Of a stretch of 60,000 nt of DNA, positions 1-11,078 are shown piece by piece (within the stretch, counting starts at the first letter, position 1; every line of letters begins with the position of its first letter). Origin of the DNA: Strigamia acuminata (lineage: Eukaryota; Arthropoda; Chilopoda; Geophilomorpha; Linotaeniidae); NCBI GenBank assembly GCA_949358305.1, contig OX442319.1:6388001-6448000 (forward strand), read 5' to 3'. The notes below the pieces were generated by a model. It made no database searches and was not told the DNA's origin. It worked only from the letters and a program-made list of their open reading frames with translations. The translations under genes were made by a program, and so were the position numbers.

Positions 1-731
1 CCTCGAATCCCGTTTCCTCGAATCCCGTTTTTTTTCGAGGAAACGTACCGTTTTTGCCAAAGTTTCGATGAAACGGTACAAAAAAAAAAAAAAAATCCAA
101 AAAAAAAAAATCAAACACCGAAAAATTACCAAAAACCGAAAAATAAAACAAGTAAATATCAAAAAACAATGTTTTCTTTATTACAATTACAATTATTGTT
201 TGAAGTTGTGTGCAATACCTCGGATGAAATCTATGGGATCCATATTGTTGGGCGTCTGTAGCGAACTGAATTTACAAATGATTTACTACAGTTTATATAT
301 GCATACAACAACTGCCAGAAATAATGTGAAAAATGTTTAAAATTGTGCACAAAAGGACAAAACATTGTCGGCCATGTTTATTCAGGCAAGAACTTAAACT
401 AGAGTGAGTTGGAGAGTAATTTGCTCCCCAGCAGCTACGAACTCAAAGATAGAACAAATCAATTAATAACTTAATTGATTTATCATTTACAAAAGATAAG
501 GCTAAATTATCTGTAGCGAACTGAATTTACAAATGGTTTACTACAGTTTATATATGCATACAACAACTGCCCGTTTAAATGACGTAAAACGCACGCAGCG
601 ACGACGTGCATCACATGCCGAAAATTCGATGAAACGTACCGCCGAATTTATAATTCGATGAAACGAGCCCCGTTTTTGCACATTTCAAAAAACTCAAAAA
701 AAAGAGAATTCGATGAAACGGGATTCGAGGA
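1..731. mobile_element. MITE-like element with inverted ends, cut by the window edge
   Basis: Positions 1-15 and 16-30 read CCTCGAATCCCGTTT and positions 716-730 are the exact reverse complement, so the stretch is bounded by inverted repeats. Shorter related blocks (TTCGATGAAACG) recur near 66, 628, 655 and 709. No transposase frame is visible, so it looks non-autonomous. It lies at the 3' end of the F-box/LRR-like gene, and the last residues of that reading frame are read from this element. The left boundary may lie outside the window. Confidence 0.55.
255..571. repeat. Pair of about 62-bp direct repeats inside the MITE-like element
   Basis: The segment beginning CTGTAGCGAACTGAAT occurs at 255-316 and again at 510-571 with one visible mismatch. 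Its role is unknown. Confidence 0.8.
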
Positions 732-734
732 AAT

Positions 735-1927
735 ACAGGCTAAAGTCAGATGACGAAAGTTTTGCAATGGAGCATAAACGGTATCACCTTCATTGAAAAA
801 TGTACACTTATGTAATGTTAACGTCTCTAACATCGGCCAAGCGCGATCAATAAGTCTAATATTCACCAGTGTCAAATCGCACAGAATGAGAGATCTTAAT
901 CCTTGTGGCCACATATTAAAATTCAAACTTTTAAAATTTTCGTATTTCAAGTGTCTTAAATTTGGAAAATTTGTCGTCAGGGTAGGGATGTGTTCGATAC
1001 TACGTACTACAACATGATTGATGGAATAGGTGTTTCCAGACGACAGTTTGAAATATTTCGCCCCAATGATTATGGTGAAACTTTTCTAAAAGTGGCAGTT
1101 GGTTGAGAACGAACAAACACCCCTCGGCCGTGACACTAGTTTCAAAAATATTCAAACAATTGAGCTTGATGCAACTGCATAATGACCGCAACCCAATGTC
1201 AGTAAGCTTTGAGCAACACTTAAGGTTGAGCTCTTTCATCAGTGGACAATTCTGTCCGATTATAGCAGCAATTTCATCCGTGCATCGACGCAAGAGGTTT
1301 AAATATTGAAGTTTCGGTAAATTTTGCAGCAGATTAACTATGGATTTGGTTGACAGTATTGAAGCGTTATCGTATCCTGCCAAGCTTAAACGCACAAGGT
1401 TTATACAAGTTTGGCCAATTTTATCGAATAGAGCAGTCGTGGAAATATCAAACAGATTGAAATGGTGTAGTGACATGGCGCCAGGATGAATGAATGTTTT
1501 TGAAGGCAAACTTCCATTGGTATTTACTAATTTCACGCACAATCTTTCATATATGTTATTCAAAAACACGGGCGGTTGATTTACCAGTTGATCTTGTATA
1601 TTTTGCTCCTGAAATCGAGTGGCCACCACATCCAAACACAAACGTTCCAAACTCGAAGCTGATTTTCTGCGTGGCATGTCGACAATACGGGTCAGATGAG
1701 AATGATGTTAGAAATAGCTCGATCCAACAAATACAACGTTCAACAGGGTTAAAGATTACAAGTGATTTATTACACAAAAGACACAGGTTTATACGAACAC
1801 TTAGCCCTGATTGGCTATCTACCTGGAACGACCAGTGGACGTATCTTCAACGTGTAGGTTGCGCCGCGATAGGTCCAAGCGCCTCCTGGTGATGTATTGG
1901 CGGCCGACGAACACCTTGTCCAACAGT
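735..1927 (-). pseudogene. Decayed F-box/LRR-type (FBXL-like) protein gene, 3' part
   Basis: Two exons can be read: 1823-1927 (acceptor after GTTCCAG, donor GTAGAT) and 1666 downward (acceptor after CCACGCAG). They join in frame across a 156-bp intron. The second exon encodes leucine-rich repeats of the cysteine-containing kind (motifs such as LKCCSKLTDIGLRSLC), as in F-box/LRR substrate receptors of SCF ubiquitin ligases. I do not see an F-box; earlier exons are missing or unrecognised. The frame breaks at a run of four C (1061-1064). After it, a second frame continues LRR-like sequence to about 735 and then runs into the MITE-like element, which supplies an alien tail and stop at 648. This is a pseudogene, or a gene with a sequencing indel plus a transposon-altered end. 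Confidence 0.6.
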
Positions 1928-2044
1928 CTGGAACAAAATTTTTATATGTGCATGTTCACGACATGTGAACGTATTGTTTATACGAAGTTGGCAATAACGT
2001 ACACCGGACTAATTTGTGACATTGTTGGCGATCAATATTGTTGA

Positions 2045-2819
2045 TTTATTTTTTATTTTAGTGCAATTGAGCTACCTACTTCAGGTATTTCAATTAAATT
2101 GACCTTGTTATGATTGATGTTATCAAAGACCACTTTTCTTTGTGAACTTTTTGCTTGTGTTATAAATTTAAATAGCTTATATGGAAGTAATTTGCTTTGT
2201 TTTTATTAACTTTGTTTTTATTAACGATTTCTTTGACAGGATGAATTAATTATGACACATTTTAAAAAGAAAGTTGTATTCTTTTCTTTATTGCTGCGAA
2301 TGTGATGGAGAAAAAAATGTCTACGATGTCAATACATGTGTCCTCTAAAATATTTTTTGGATGGAACATTCATTTAAAATTTAAAATTTAAAATTTAATT
2401 GAAAAAATAGCAACAACATTACTCTAAAATAGCTGGAAACAAATATAAACTTCAATCTACAACAGATTACGGCCAGCAAATAGATTGCATTGACAATAAG
2501 TGGCTGGAAAAGTAATCTTGAAAAACCACTTTAGTTGTAATTTCTTATATAGAAACAACAAACAGAGACGTTCAATGCGTCCAATAAATATTTACACAAA
2601 AATTATACTCTCAGGACATAAAAAATAGCCAAAAAAAGACATTTTTCTTTCTTTCTTGCTGGGTGTTGCTAACGCCATCTCGTGGGAAAACCCGCGGATT
2701 TTTATTATTTTGAGTGAAAACGACGCAGTCTTTCTAGCCCTGTGCAGGAGGCTGTGATCCAAATCGTACACTGAACGACAACACTCAACTTGTTTGGTTA
2801 ATTTACCACACTTTGAGCC
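2045..2819. other. AT-rich intergenic stretch upstream of DDX23
   Basis: No convincing coding frame. It must include the 5' UTR and promoter of the helicase gene starting at 2820, but I cannot pick out a TATA box or initiator with confidence. Confidence 0.4.
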
Positions 2820-5800
2820 ATGGTAGCCGGCGAGAGGAATTACAGCAGGTCGAGATCGAAGTCGCCAGTTGCAAAAGAAAAAGACGAGAAAATCGACAAG
2901 TCGAAGACTCGAGAGGACAAGAAGGAAGACAGAGGCAGAGATGAGAAAAGGGACCGGGATAAAACGAAAGAGCGAGAAAAAAGACACAGGTAGATGACTT
3001 TCCGGGGCAAAATACGATTTTTATTGAAATATTTGTTTTGAAATTTCAGGTCCCGGTCGCGAAGTCGTGAGCGGAAGCGCAAAAGATCTCGAAGTCGCGA
3101 GAGGAAAAAAGGCAGTAGGAGTCGTTCGAGGAGTAACGAGAGGGATAGGCATCGAGAAAAGTATGAGAGAATGGTCATTTGTTTTTTGTTTTGTGGTAAA
3201 TTTGTTGTTTGTTTTGGTTGCAGACATGTGCGGAGGAGTCGAAGTCGGAGTCGCGAGCGGAATCGCGGTAGGGATGGTGATAAGAAAAAAGATAAAGAGA
3301 CGTATGTGTTCTGTTTTCGGTTGTAGTTGGGTTGCCGGATTTGTTTTTTGGTCGATATTCAATAGAAATGAGAATTTTTAGGGAATAATTGAATTTTTCT
3401 GTGAAAATTTGGATTTTTAAGTGAAAATTTGGAATTTTAAGTGAAAATTTGGAATTTTAAGTGAAAATTTGGAATTTTAAGTGAAAATTTGGAATTTTAA
3501 GTGAAAATTTGGATTTTTAAGTGAAAATTTGGATTTTTAAGTGAAAATTTGGATTTTTAAGTGAAAATTTGGATTTTGAAGTGAAAATTTGGATTTTTAT
3601 GTGAAAATTTGGATTTTTAAGTGAAAATTTGGATTTTTAAGTGAAAATTTGGATTTTTAAGTGAAAATTTAATTTTTTAAGTGAAAATTTAATTTTTTAA
3701 GTGAAAATTTAATTTTTTAAGTGAAAATTTAATTTTTTAAGTGAAAATTTAATTTTTTAAGTGAAAATTTAATTTTTTATGTGAAAATTTAATTTTTTAT
3801 GTGAAAATTTAATTTTTTAAGTGAAAATTTAATTTTTTAAGTGAAAATTTAATTTTTTAAGTGAAAATTTAATTTTTTAAGTGAAAATTTAATTTTTTAA
3901 GTGAAAATTTAATTTTTCTCGCTGAAAATTACTAATTTTGTGTATGAATGAATTTTTCTTGACGAAAATTCGAAATTGAGTGTGTAATTGAATTTTTCTA
4001 ACTGGAAATTCGAATTTTTGTGTAAAAATTGAAGTTTTATACAGAAGTTTAGAGTTTTTAGATGAAATTTGAAACTTTCTTGCCCAAAATTTCAATTTTT
4101 GTATAAAAATTGAATTTTTTTTCGCTAAACATTCGAAATTTTGTATAAAAATTAAAGTTTTTATTCAAAAATTAATTTTTTTAAAAGTGAATATTGAATT
4201 TTTCATCGCAAAATTAATATTTTACATCAAAGTTTAAAAAATTGACTTGAAAATTGACTTCAACTAAATATCTAATTTTTCAAACTCAACCATAATCATC
4301 TTTTCCAATTTCTCCATTTCCAACACCCCAAATAACAAATACTCTAACATGGCAACCTTACATTAAAAATAACAATAATAATATTTAAAACTTTTCAAAA
4401 ATTAATTATTTTTTTTAAAAATTTTTAAATTTCTATAGTCAAGGCAAAATCAAGCACGACGAAGACTCCACCGAAGAAACAAAAAAAAAGGTTGAACCTC
4501 TCTCACTCGAGGAGTTAATCGCGAAGAAAAAAGCGGAAGAAGATGCCAGGAGCAAAGTAAAATTTTCACACATTAAATTTTAAAACATTTTAATTTACCT
4601 GACGAATTTCCATCGCTCTTTGCAGCCCGTGTTTTTGTCAAAGGAGCAGCGAGCGGCCGAAGCGATTAAACGCCGCCAACAAGAAACTGAAGAAAAACGG
4701 AAGAAATTAGAGGAAGAACGGAAGAACCGTTTGGTGTTTTTGAACGAAAACAAGAAGAATGGTGCAACGAACGTCTTTTGTGTTTGAAATTAAATTTTTC
4801 ACGTGGAAATTTTATTTATTTCAGACGATTTACACGACAGGGATCGGAGACGTGACAAAACGGACGAAGATCGCGAGAAAGTTCGCGAAGAAAAGGACAA
4901 AGAAAAGGAATCCGAAGCCATTAAAGTAATTTCTGAGAGTTTGATTTTGTATTTGTTTTGATTTGTTTTTTTATTTTTTAGGAGCGATATTTGGGGTTGG
5001 TTAAGAAAAAGAGACGTGTACGACGATTAAATGATCGGAAATTTGTTTTCGATTGGGATACGTCCGAGGACACGGCTGTTGATTACAATCCATTGTATAA
5101 GGAAAGGCATCACGTACAGTTGTATGGGCGCGGTCATATTGCTGGAATTGATTTGAAGGTATTTGAGGTTTTTTTGGTGGTTTTAGTGATTGGAAATTGC
5201 GTTTGTGGATGAAAAGTGCATTTTTGTGTGGAAATTCTAAATTTTTCGGTTTTTAAAATTTTTTTGATTAAATTTTGTCGAAATTTGTGATTTTTTTTAT
5301 TAAATTTTATCGAAATTTGAGAATTTTTGATTAAATTTTGACAAAATTTGAGAATTTTTGATTAAATTTGGACAAAATTTGAGAATTTTTGATAAAATTT
5401 AAATTTTTCACGTCAAAACTTCATTTTAATGATGTAAATTCACATTTTAACTTGTATTTTTCCGTTTTTAAATTAATTATTGCTAATACACAGTAATAAT
5501 TTGATTTTTTATTGGTGGAAATTTACATTTTAACCTGTATTTTTACGTTTTACAGGCGCAGAAAAAAGATCAGTCTAAATTTTACGGCGATTTGCTCGAA
5601 AAACGACGAACTGCTGCCGAGAAAGAGCAAGAATTGTCAGAAATTATACATTTATCTTTTATGCAAAATTACAATTTTATGTCGCAAATAGGAATCGACT
5701 TAAAAAGCTGAAAAAGAAAGAGGAAAAACAAAAGTGGGACGAGCGACATTGGTCGGAGAAAAACCACCCGGAAATGACGGAACGCGATTGGCGTATCTTC

Positions 5801-8800
5801 CGCGAGGACTACAACATCTCCATCAAGGGAGGCCGCGTGCCCAATCCCATTCGTACATGGGAGGAGGCGCTCGTGCCCCCAGAAATCATGAAAATCATTA
5901 ATGAAGTCGGTTATCAAGAACCGACACCGATCCAACGCCAAGCCATTCCTATCGGGCTGCAGAACCGGGACATTATCGGCGTAGCCGAGACCGGTAGTGG
6001 AAAAACACTGGCTTTTCTTATCCCATTGCTCATCTGGATTCAATCTTTGCCGAAAATCGAACGGTATGACACGAAATTGTTTGAAAAAGTGGATTTTTAT
6101 TATTTTTTGCGTGGTTTTTGTTAAAAAAATTAATTATTTGGTTGGATTTTTTTATAGAAATTAATTTTTTTGTTAAATTTTCTCTTGAAAATTAATTATT
6201 TTTTAATTTATTTTTATAAATATTAAGTTTTCATTGAATTTTTTTTATGAATCAATTTTTGTTTAAAATTTTCTCATCAAAATTATTTATTTTTCTGAAA
6301 TTTACTCATTAAAATCAATTTTTTTTTAATATTTTCTCATACAAATCATTTTTTTTCTGATATTTTGCCACAAAATCATTTTTTTTTATATTTTATCACA
6401 AAAATCAATTTTTTCTAATTTATTTTCACAAGAATCCATTTTTTCTGAAATTTTCTCATAAAAATCCATTTTTTCTGAAATTTTCTCATAAAAATCAATT
6501 TTTTCTAAAATGTTCTTATAAAAATCCATTATTTCTAATTTTTTGTCATAAAAATCAATTTTTTTTAAATATATAATCAATTTGTTGAAGATTTTTAATT
6601 TTTTAGTAACGAAGATGCGGATCAAGGGCCGTACGCGATCATCATGGCGCCGACGCGCGAGTTGGCGCAGCAGATCGAGGAGGAGACGAATAAATTTGGG
6701 AATCCGCTCGGAATCCGAACCGTGGCCGTGATCGGTGGTTTGTCACGTGAGGAACAGGGATTTCGGCTGCGAATGGGATGCGAGATCGTCATCGCCACTC
6801 CGGGCCGATTGATAGACGTGTTGGAGAACCGATATTTGGTTTTGAGTCAGTGCACGTACATTGTGTTAGACGAGGCCGATCGAATGATTGACATGGGCTT
6901 TGAGCCGGACGTTCAGAAGATTCTCGAGTACATGCCGGTGACGAATCAGAAGCCCGATAATGATGATGCTGAGAATGATATCAAAATGATGCAGAATTTT
7001 ACCAGCAAAAAGAAATATCGTCAAGTAAGGAAGCAGGAAATTTGAATTTGAAACAAAAATACAAATTTTGTTTGAATTTGTCAATTTTATCGAAAATTAG
7101 TCGAGATTTTTTAAAAATATATCAAATTTATCAAAGATTTGTTGAAATACATAAAATGTTTCACCATTTTGTTGAAATTCATCAAATATTTCAGCATTTT
7201 GTTGAAATTTATCAAATATTTCACCATTTTGTTGAAATACATAAAATATTTCACCATTTTGTTGAAATACATAAAATATTTCACCATTCTGTTGAAATAC
7301 ATAAAATATTTCACCATTTTGTTGAAATACATTGAGTTTGGTCCAAAACTAAACGAATTTGGTTAAAACTAGTCGTATTTGATCCAAAACGAGTCGAATT
7401 TTATGAAAAATAGTCTAAATTCATGAAAAACTAGTCAAAATTCATGAAAAACTAGTCAAAATTCATGAAAAACTAGTCAAAATTCACGAAAAACTAGTCA
7501 AAATTCATGAAAAACTGGTCAAAATCCATTAAAAATCCATTAAAAAAATTGCGAATGTATTGAACATTTTAACAAATGACGGTTATCAAATTTACCAAAA
7601 TTTACTCTAATTCACCAAAATTTACCCAAATTTATCAAAATTTACCCAAATTTATCAAAATTTACCCAAATTTACCAAAATACCCAAATTTGCCAAAATT
7701 TACTCGAATTTACTTATATTTTTTCAAATTTACTCGAATTTACTTACATTTTTTCAAATTTACTCGAATTTACTTACATTTATTCAAATTTACTCGAATT
7801 TACTTACATTTATTCAAATTTACTCGAATTTACTTACATTTATTCAAATTTACTCGAATTTACTTACATTTATTCAAATTTACTCGAATTTACTTACATT
7901 TATTCAAATTTACTCGAATTTACTTACATTTATTCAAATTTACTCGAATTTACTTACATTTATTCAAATTTACTCGAATTTACTTACATTTATTCAAATT
8001 TACTCGAATTTACTTGCATTTATTCAAATTTACTCGAATTTACTACAATTTACTTAAAATAACATCAAATAATCCCAATAATTTTATCATATCTACTAAA
8101 ATTTCATCAAATCTACTAAAATTTCATCAAGTCCACTAAAATTTCACCAACTCTACTAAAAATATCATCAAATCTACCAAAATGTCATCCAAATAACAAA
8201 ATCTTTTTAAATTGTAGAAAACTCCGAACACATAGCAAACATTTCAATCACCAACAAATTGAAAATCCATCCAAGATCTTTGAATCTCCAACCCATCCAA
8301 TCCAAACACTCAAATGTATCCCATTCCTCCATTCCAGACCGTCATGTTCACTGCAACGATGCCCCCCGCCGTAGAACGTCTCGCCCGCACGTACCTCCGC
8401 CGCCCGGCCGTCGTCTACATCGGATCGGCCGGCAAACCCACCGAGCGCGTCGAACAAATCGTCTACCTCGTCAGCGAAGCCGAGAAACGCAAGAAACTCC
8501 TCGAGATCCTCCAAGCGGGCATCGACCCCCCGATCATCATCTTCGTCAACCAAAAGAAAGGCGCCGACGTCCTGGCCAAGGGGCTCGAGAAGATGGGCTA
8601 CAACGCGTGCACCTTGCACGGCGGCAAAGGCCAGGAACAGCGAGAATTCGCCCTGGCCAGTCTCAAGGGCGGAAGCAAGGACATCTTGGTGGCCACAGAT
8701 GTCGCCGGACGTGGTATCGACATCAGGGATGTCAGTATCGTCATTAATTACGACATGGCGAAGTCCATCGAAGGTGAAATTGATTTTTTTGTAATTTTGG

Positions 8801-9053
8801 TTTTAGTTTTGATCTTAATTTTGATTTAGATTATACGCATCGTATTGGACGAACCGGTCGCGCCGGTAAGAACGGAATTGCAATTAGTTTCTGCACGAAG
8901 GACGACAGCGGGTTGTTTTACGATTTGAAGCAATGCGTTGTGAATAGTCCGGTTTCGTCGTGTCCGCCAGAGTTGGCCAATCACCCGGATGCGCAGCATA
9001 AACCAGGGACTGTGGTCACTAAGAAGAGGAGAGAGGAAAAAATCTTCGCTTAA
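2820..9053 (+). CDS. DDX23: DDX23/PRP28 U5 snRNP DEAD-box RNA helicase, 12 exons
   Basis: PRP28/DDX23 helps swap U1 for U6 snRNA at the 5' splice site during spliceosome activation in the nucleus. I read exons at 2820-2989, 3050-3160, 3224-3301, 4439-4556, 4626-4761, 4825-4925, 4982-5158, 5556-5635, 5692-6063, 6607-7024, 8338-8773 and 8830-9053. They sum to 2421 nt (806 codons plus stop), with GT-AG introns and an open frame throughout; human DDX23 has about 820 residues. The first roughly 120 residues are an Arg/Ser/Glu/Lys-rich RS-like domain. Helicase motifs are all present: the Q motif, AETGSGKT (422-429), [17 protein letters not shown] (536-539), TAT in place of SAT (also seen in DDX23 family members), RGIDI and HRIGRTGR (from 736). 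The start is chosen because MVAGERN leads directly into the RS region. Introns 3, 9 and 10 are swollen by private tandem repeats. Confidence 0.95.
3401..3915 (+). repeat. 20-bp minisatellite in DDX23 intron 3
   Basis: About 26 head-to-tail copies of a 20-bp unit GTGAAAATTTGGATTTTTAA. A switch to the variant GTGAAAATTTAATTTTTTAA occurs near 3669. Degenerate copies trail to about 4230. The array lies entirely within the intron between exons 3 and 4. Confidence 0.95.
6240..6570 (+). repeat. Degenerate about 30-bp repeats in DDX23 intron 9
   Basis: Loosely conserved units of the form TTTTCTCATAAAAATCAATT repeat through most of the 543-bp intron. Copies are diverged and the period is irregular. 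Confidence 0.7.
7141..7332 (+). repeat. 30-bp minisatellite in DDX23 intron 10
   Basis: Six to seven copies of a 30-bp unit beginning GTTGAAATACATAAAATA and containing TTTCACCATTTT, first array of three in this 1.3-kb intron. Confidence 0.9.
7400..7525 (+). repeat. 21-bp minisatellite in DDX23 intron 10
   Basis: About six copies of ATGAAAAACTAGTCAAAATTC, unrelated in sequence to the arrays on either side. Confidence 0.85.
7700..8045 (+). repeat. 30-bp minisatellite, third array in DDX23 intron 10
   Basis: About 11 copies of a 30-bp unit containing TACTCGAATTTACTTACATT followed by TATTCAAATT. Copies are nearly identical in the middle of the array, suggesting recent expansion. Confidence 0.9.
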
Positions 9054-9226
9054 AAAATATTGCTATTATTAATGATTATGATTTTTTTTGTATTTTCATG
9101 TAAAAAAATGTATTGTTCAATGAGGGTACATGTGTATAACTTGAATTAAATTCAATTTAATGACGTATAACGTAAATTGTTGCCTAATTTGTACATCTGA
9201 GTTATAATTACAAACTGACACACTAC

Positions 9227-9236
9227 AATAAATAAA
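9227..9236 (+). terminator. Polyadenylation signals of DDX23
   Basis: Overlapping AATAAA hexamers (9227-9232 and 9231-9236) lie about 175 bp after the helicase stop codon, a plausible 3' end for that mRNA. Confidence 0.5.
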
Positions 9237-9328
9237 AAACATACACACAGACATTAACAAAGATTATGTGCGCATGCGCGCAAGGAAAAGGCGCTGGGTA
9301 CGAGAGTCTAGGACTCGGGCAAGCCTAG

Positions 9329-9462
9329 GGACTTTGGCGGGCTGATGTAAATAATATTTCTGCGAACGGACATTACTTTCTCATCGGTTGTCCCGGCCAA
9401 GTGGAACTGTACACTCGCCATTCGTCCGTCGCGAACATCGTCGAACGTCTGCAAAAATCGAA
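9329..9462 (+). pseudogene. Orphan exon of a GPN-loop GTPase (GPN2-like)
   Basis: After an acceptor-like GCAAGCCTAG, one frame reads an uninterrupted segment including GHYFLIGCPGQVELYT and ends at a GTGAGA donor at about 9463. This matches the G3 region of GPN2-type GTPases, which act in RNA polymerase II assembly. The G3 aspartate expected before the xPGQ motif (DCPGQ) is glycine here. No other GPN exon is visible on either side, and the following AT-rich sequence lacks the expected next exon. This is probably a captured or leftover exon rather than a working gene. Confidence 0.5.
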
Positions 9463-9479
9463 CGTGAGATTGCATCGCT

Positions 9480-9830
9480 TGTTTAAAAAAAATCTATTTA
9501 AACTTTAAACTCCAACAGGTAATGTAGCTAAGAATAATTATATTTTTAAAATTAAGACAATATCTGTTTCATTAATAGTTAACGAACGACGAGCAAATAA
9601 ATTTGCTTAAATGTAAGGATTTTTTTAAGAATGGAAAACTCGGAAGGAAAAAAAATATTTTCGGTATTCAAAATCAGTGGAAAAATGACAACATAAATCA
9701 ATTTACGCATTAACGTGAATTTATTAAATAAAAATTAATAAATAAAAGAAGAAATAAATTCACGTATACGTTGAAACTGTTAACATATGTCATTTTTCTG
9801 CATTTGGAATTTGGATGTCCGATTTCATCA
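9480..9830. other. AT-rich stretch without recognised content
   Basis: No coding frame, repeat or RNA gene that I can support. Confidence 0.4.
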
Positions 9831-10135
9831 AAAACAAAGTTGCCCAGGAGAAAAACGTTCTGCAGAATTCTGCATGCCCTGCAGAAAATTATTCTGCAGA
9901 AAAAATTAACATTCTGCAGAATTCTGCAGAAAAAATTAACATTCTGCAGAATTCTGCAGAAAAATGTTAACCTTTTCTGCAGAATATTTTCGGCTGGCAA
10001 TTTTTCTGCAGAATATTTTCGGATGGCAATTTTTCTGCAGAATTCTGCAGAGAAAAAAGATTTTCTGCAGAATTTTTTTCTGATGGCAAATTTTCTGCAG
10101 AATTCTGCAGATTTTTTTTACCTGGGTGGCTGCAA
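9831..10135. repeat. Foldback element built of CTGCAGAATTCTGCAG palindromes
   Basis: The 16-bp palindrome CTGCAGAATTCTGCAG or half copies recur about ten times between 9858 and 10112. The outer edges are roughly inverted (GTTGCCCAGG on the left; CCTGGG followed by GCTGCAAC on the right). Spacers contain GGCTGGCAA, GGATGGCAA and TGATGGCAA variants. It looks like a small foldback or MITE-type element, with no coding capacity. Confidence 0.6.
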
Positions 10136-10287
10136 CTGCACCAGAGTTGTTGTTTCGCAAAGAAGCGATGCAAAAGGGGCAACCATATACCTAAAACCAT
10201 GTATAAAATTTAAAAAAAAAACGCACACTTTTTTATTAATTTCTTTTTAATTATTTCTTTTTTATTTTTTTCAATTTATAGCAGACA

Positions 10288-10500
10288 ATGGATAGTGCCA
10301 AAGCCAAAGCCTCCAAGGCCGCCGAAGCCAAAGCCGCCGAAGCCAAAGCCAAAGCCACCAAGGCCGCCGAAGCGAAAGCCTCCGAAGGTGCCAAGGCCGC
10401 CGAAGCGAAAGCCAAAAAGGCCGCCGATGCCAAAGCCGCAGAAGCCAAAGCCAAAGCTGCCAAGGCTGCCGAAGCGAAAGCCGGCAAATTTTTTGGATAA
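10288..10500 (+). CDS. Small Ala/Lys/Glu-rich, probably all-helical protein
   Basis: A 70-codon frame begins with ATG directly after a pyrimidine-rich tract and an acceptor-like TTTATAG, so it may be the last exon of a spliced gene. About half the residues are alanine, the rest mostly lysine and glutamate in units like KAAEAKA, ending in GKFFG. The pattern predicts a long, highly charged helix. Group 3 LEA proteins, histone H1 tails and type I antifreeze proteins have comparable composition, but I cannot assign it to any. GC-rich codons contrast with the surroundings. No signal peptide is seen in this exon. Confidence 0.45.
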   Translation: MDSAKAKASKAAEAKAAEAKAKATKAAEAKASEGAKAAEAKAKKAADAKAAEAKAKAAKAAEAKAGKFFG

Positions 10501-11078
10501 TAATTAATGCTAATGGTGATTAGAATTACAAATAGAGTATGTCATAAATGTTATAATTTTTTATTTTTTTTAATGTCCAATGTGGTGTTCTGCTATAAAG
10601 ACCCAAAATGTCATGAAACTTCAAGACCCAGAGCCATTTTTACATTCTGCAGCAGATGACTGATCTGTTAGCAAATAAATTTATTTCTATCAAATTATTT
10701 ATTACAGATTTATTTATATTTTTGCACGGTGGAATCGTACTATTAAAAAAAGAAACACAATTTGTGCAGTTGCTTATTTTTAAAAACAAGAGGCGCCACT
10801 AGTTTTGGATGCCATTTTAAGTGTGATGTCATGAGAGCGATCCAATGATGTCATCAAATTTGACCTTGAAGGCGATTTTCAAGGTCATTCACTTGTTAAC
10901 TTCTAAACCAATCAGGTTAGAGCAAAAAAGTCAATTACAAAGTTGTAGAGCACCATCAAATTAGTACTATCCAACTATCCGTCTGGCGGGTTTGCACATG
11001 TGTTGATTGCTAGTTAAATTTAACACAAACACGGGACGATGTGCGCAGGATGTTTTATTTGACTTTGCTTTTTGGCAG
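10501..11078. other. Intergenic or intronic stretch with a dispersed-repeat look
   Basis: No coding frame. It contains the perfect inverted repeat at 10861-10887 (listed separately). The rest may be an old transposon remnant or upstream intron of the next gene. Confidence 0.35.
10861..10887. promoter_or_regulatory. Palindrome of two extended nuclear-receptor half-sites
   Basis: TGACCTTGAA (10861-10870) and TTCAAGGTCA (10878-10887) form a perfect 10-bp inverted repeat with a 7-bp spacer. TCAAGGTCA is the classic FTZ-F1/ERR-type monomer site. Function is inferred only; the same palindrome could belong to a transposon. Confidence 0.3.

Noticed and set aside
7042-8139. Long open frames of [10 protein letters not shown]- and [10 protein letters not shown]-type repeats
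   Set aside because: They are translations of minisatellites inside DDX23 intron 10 on both strands, not genes.
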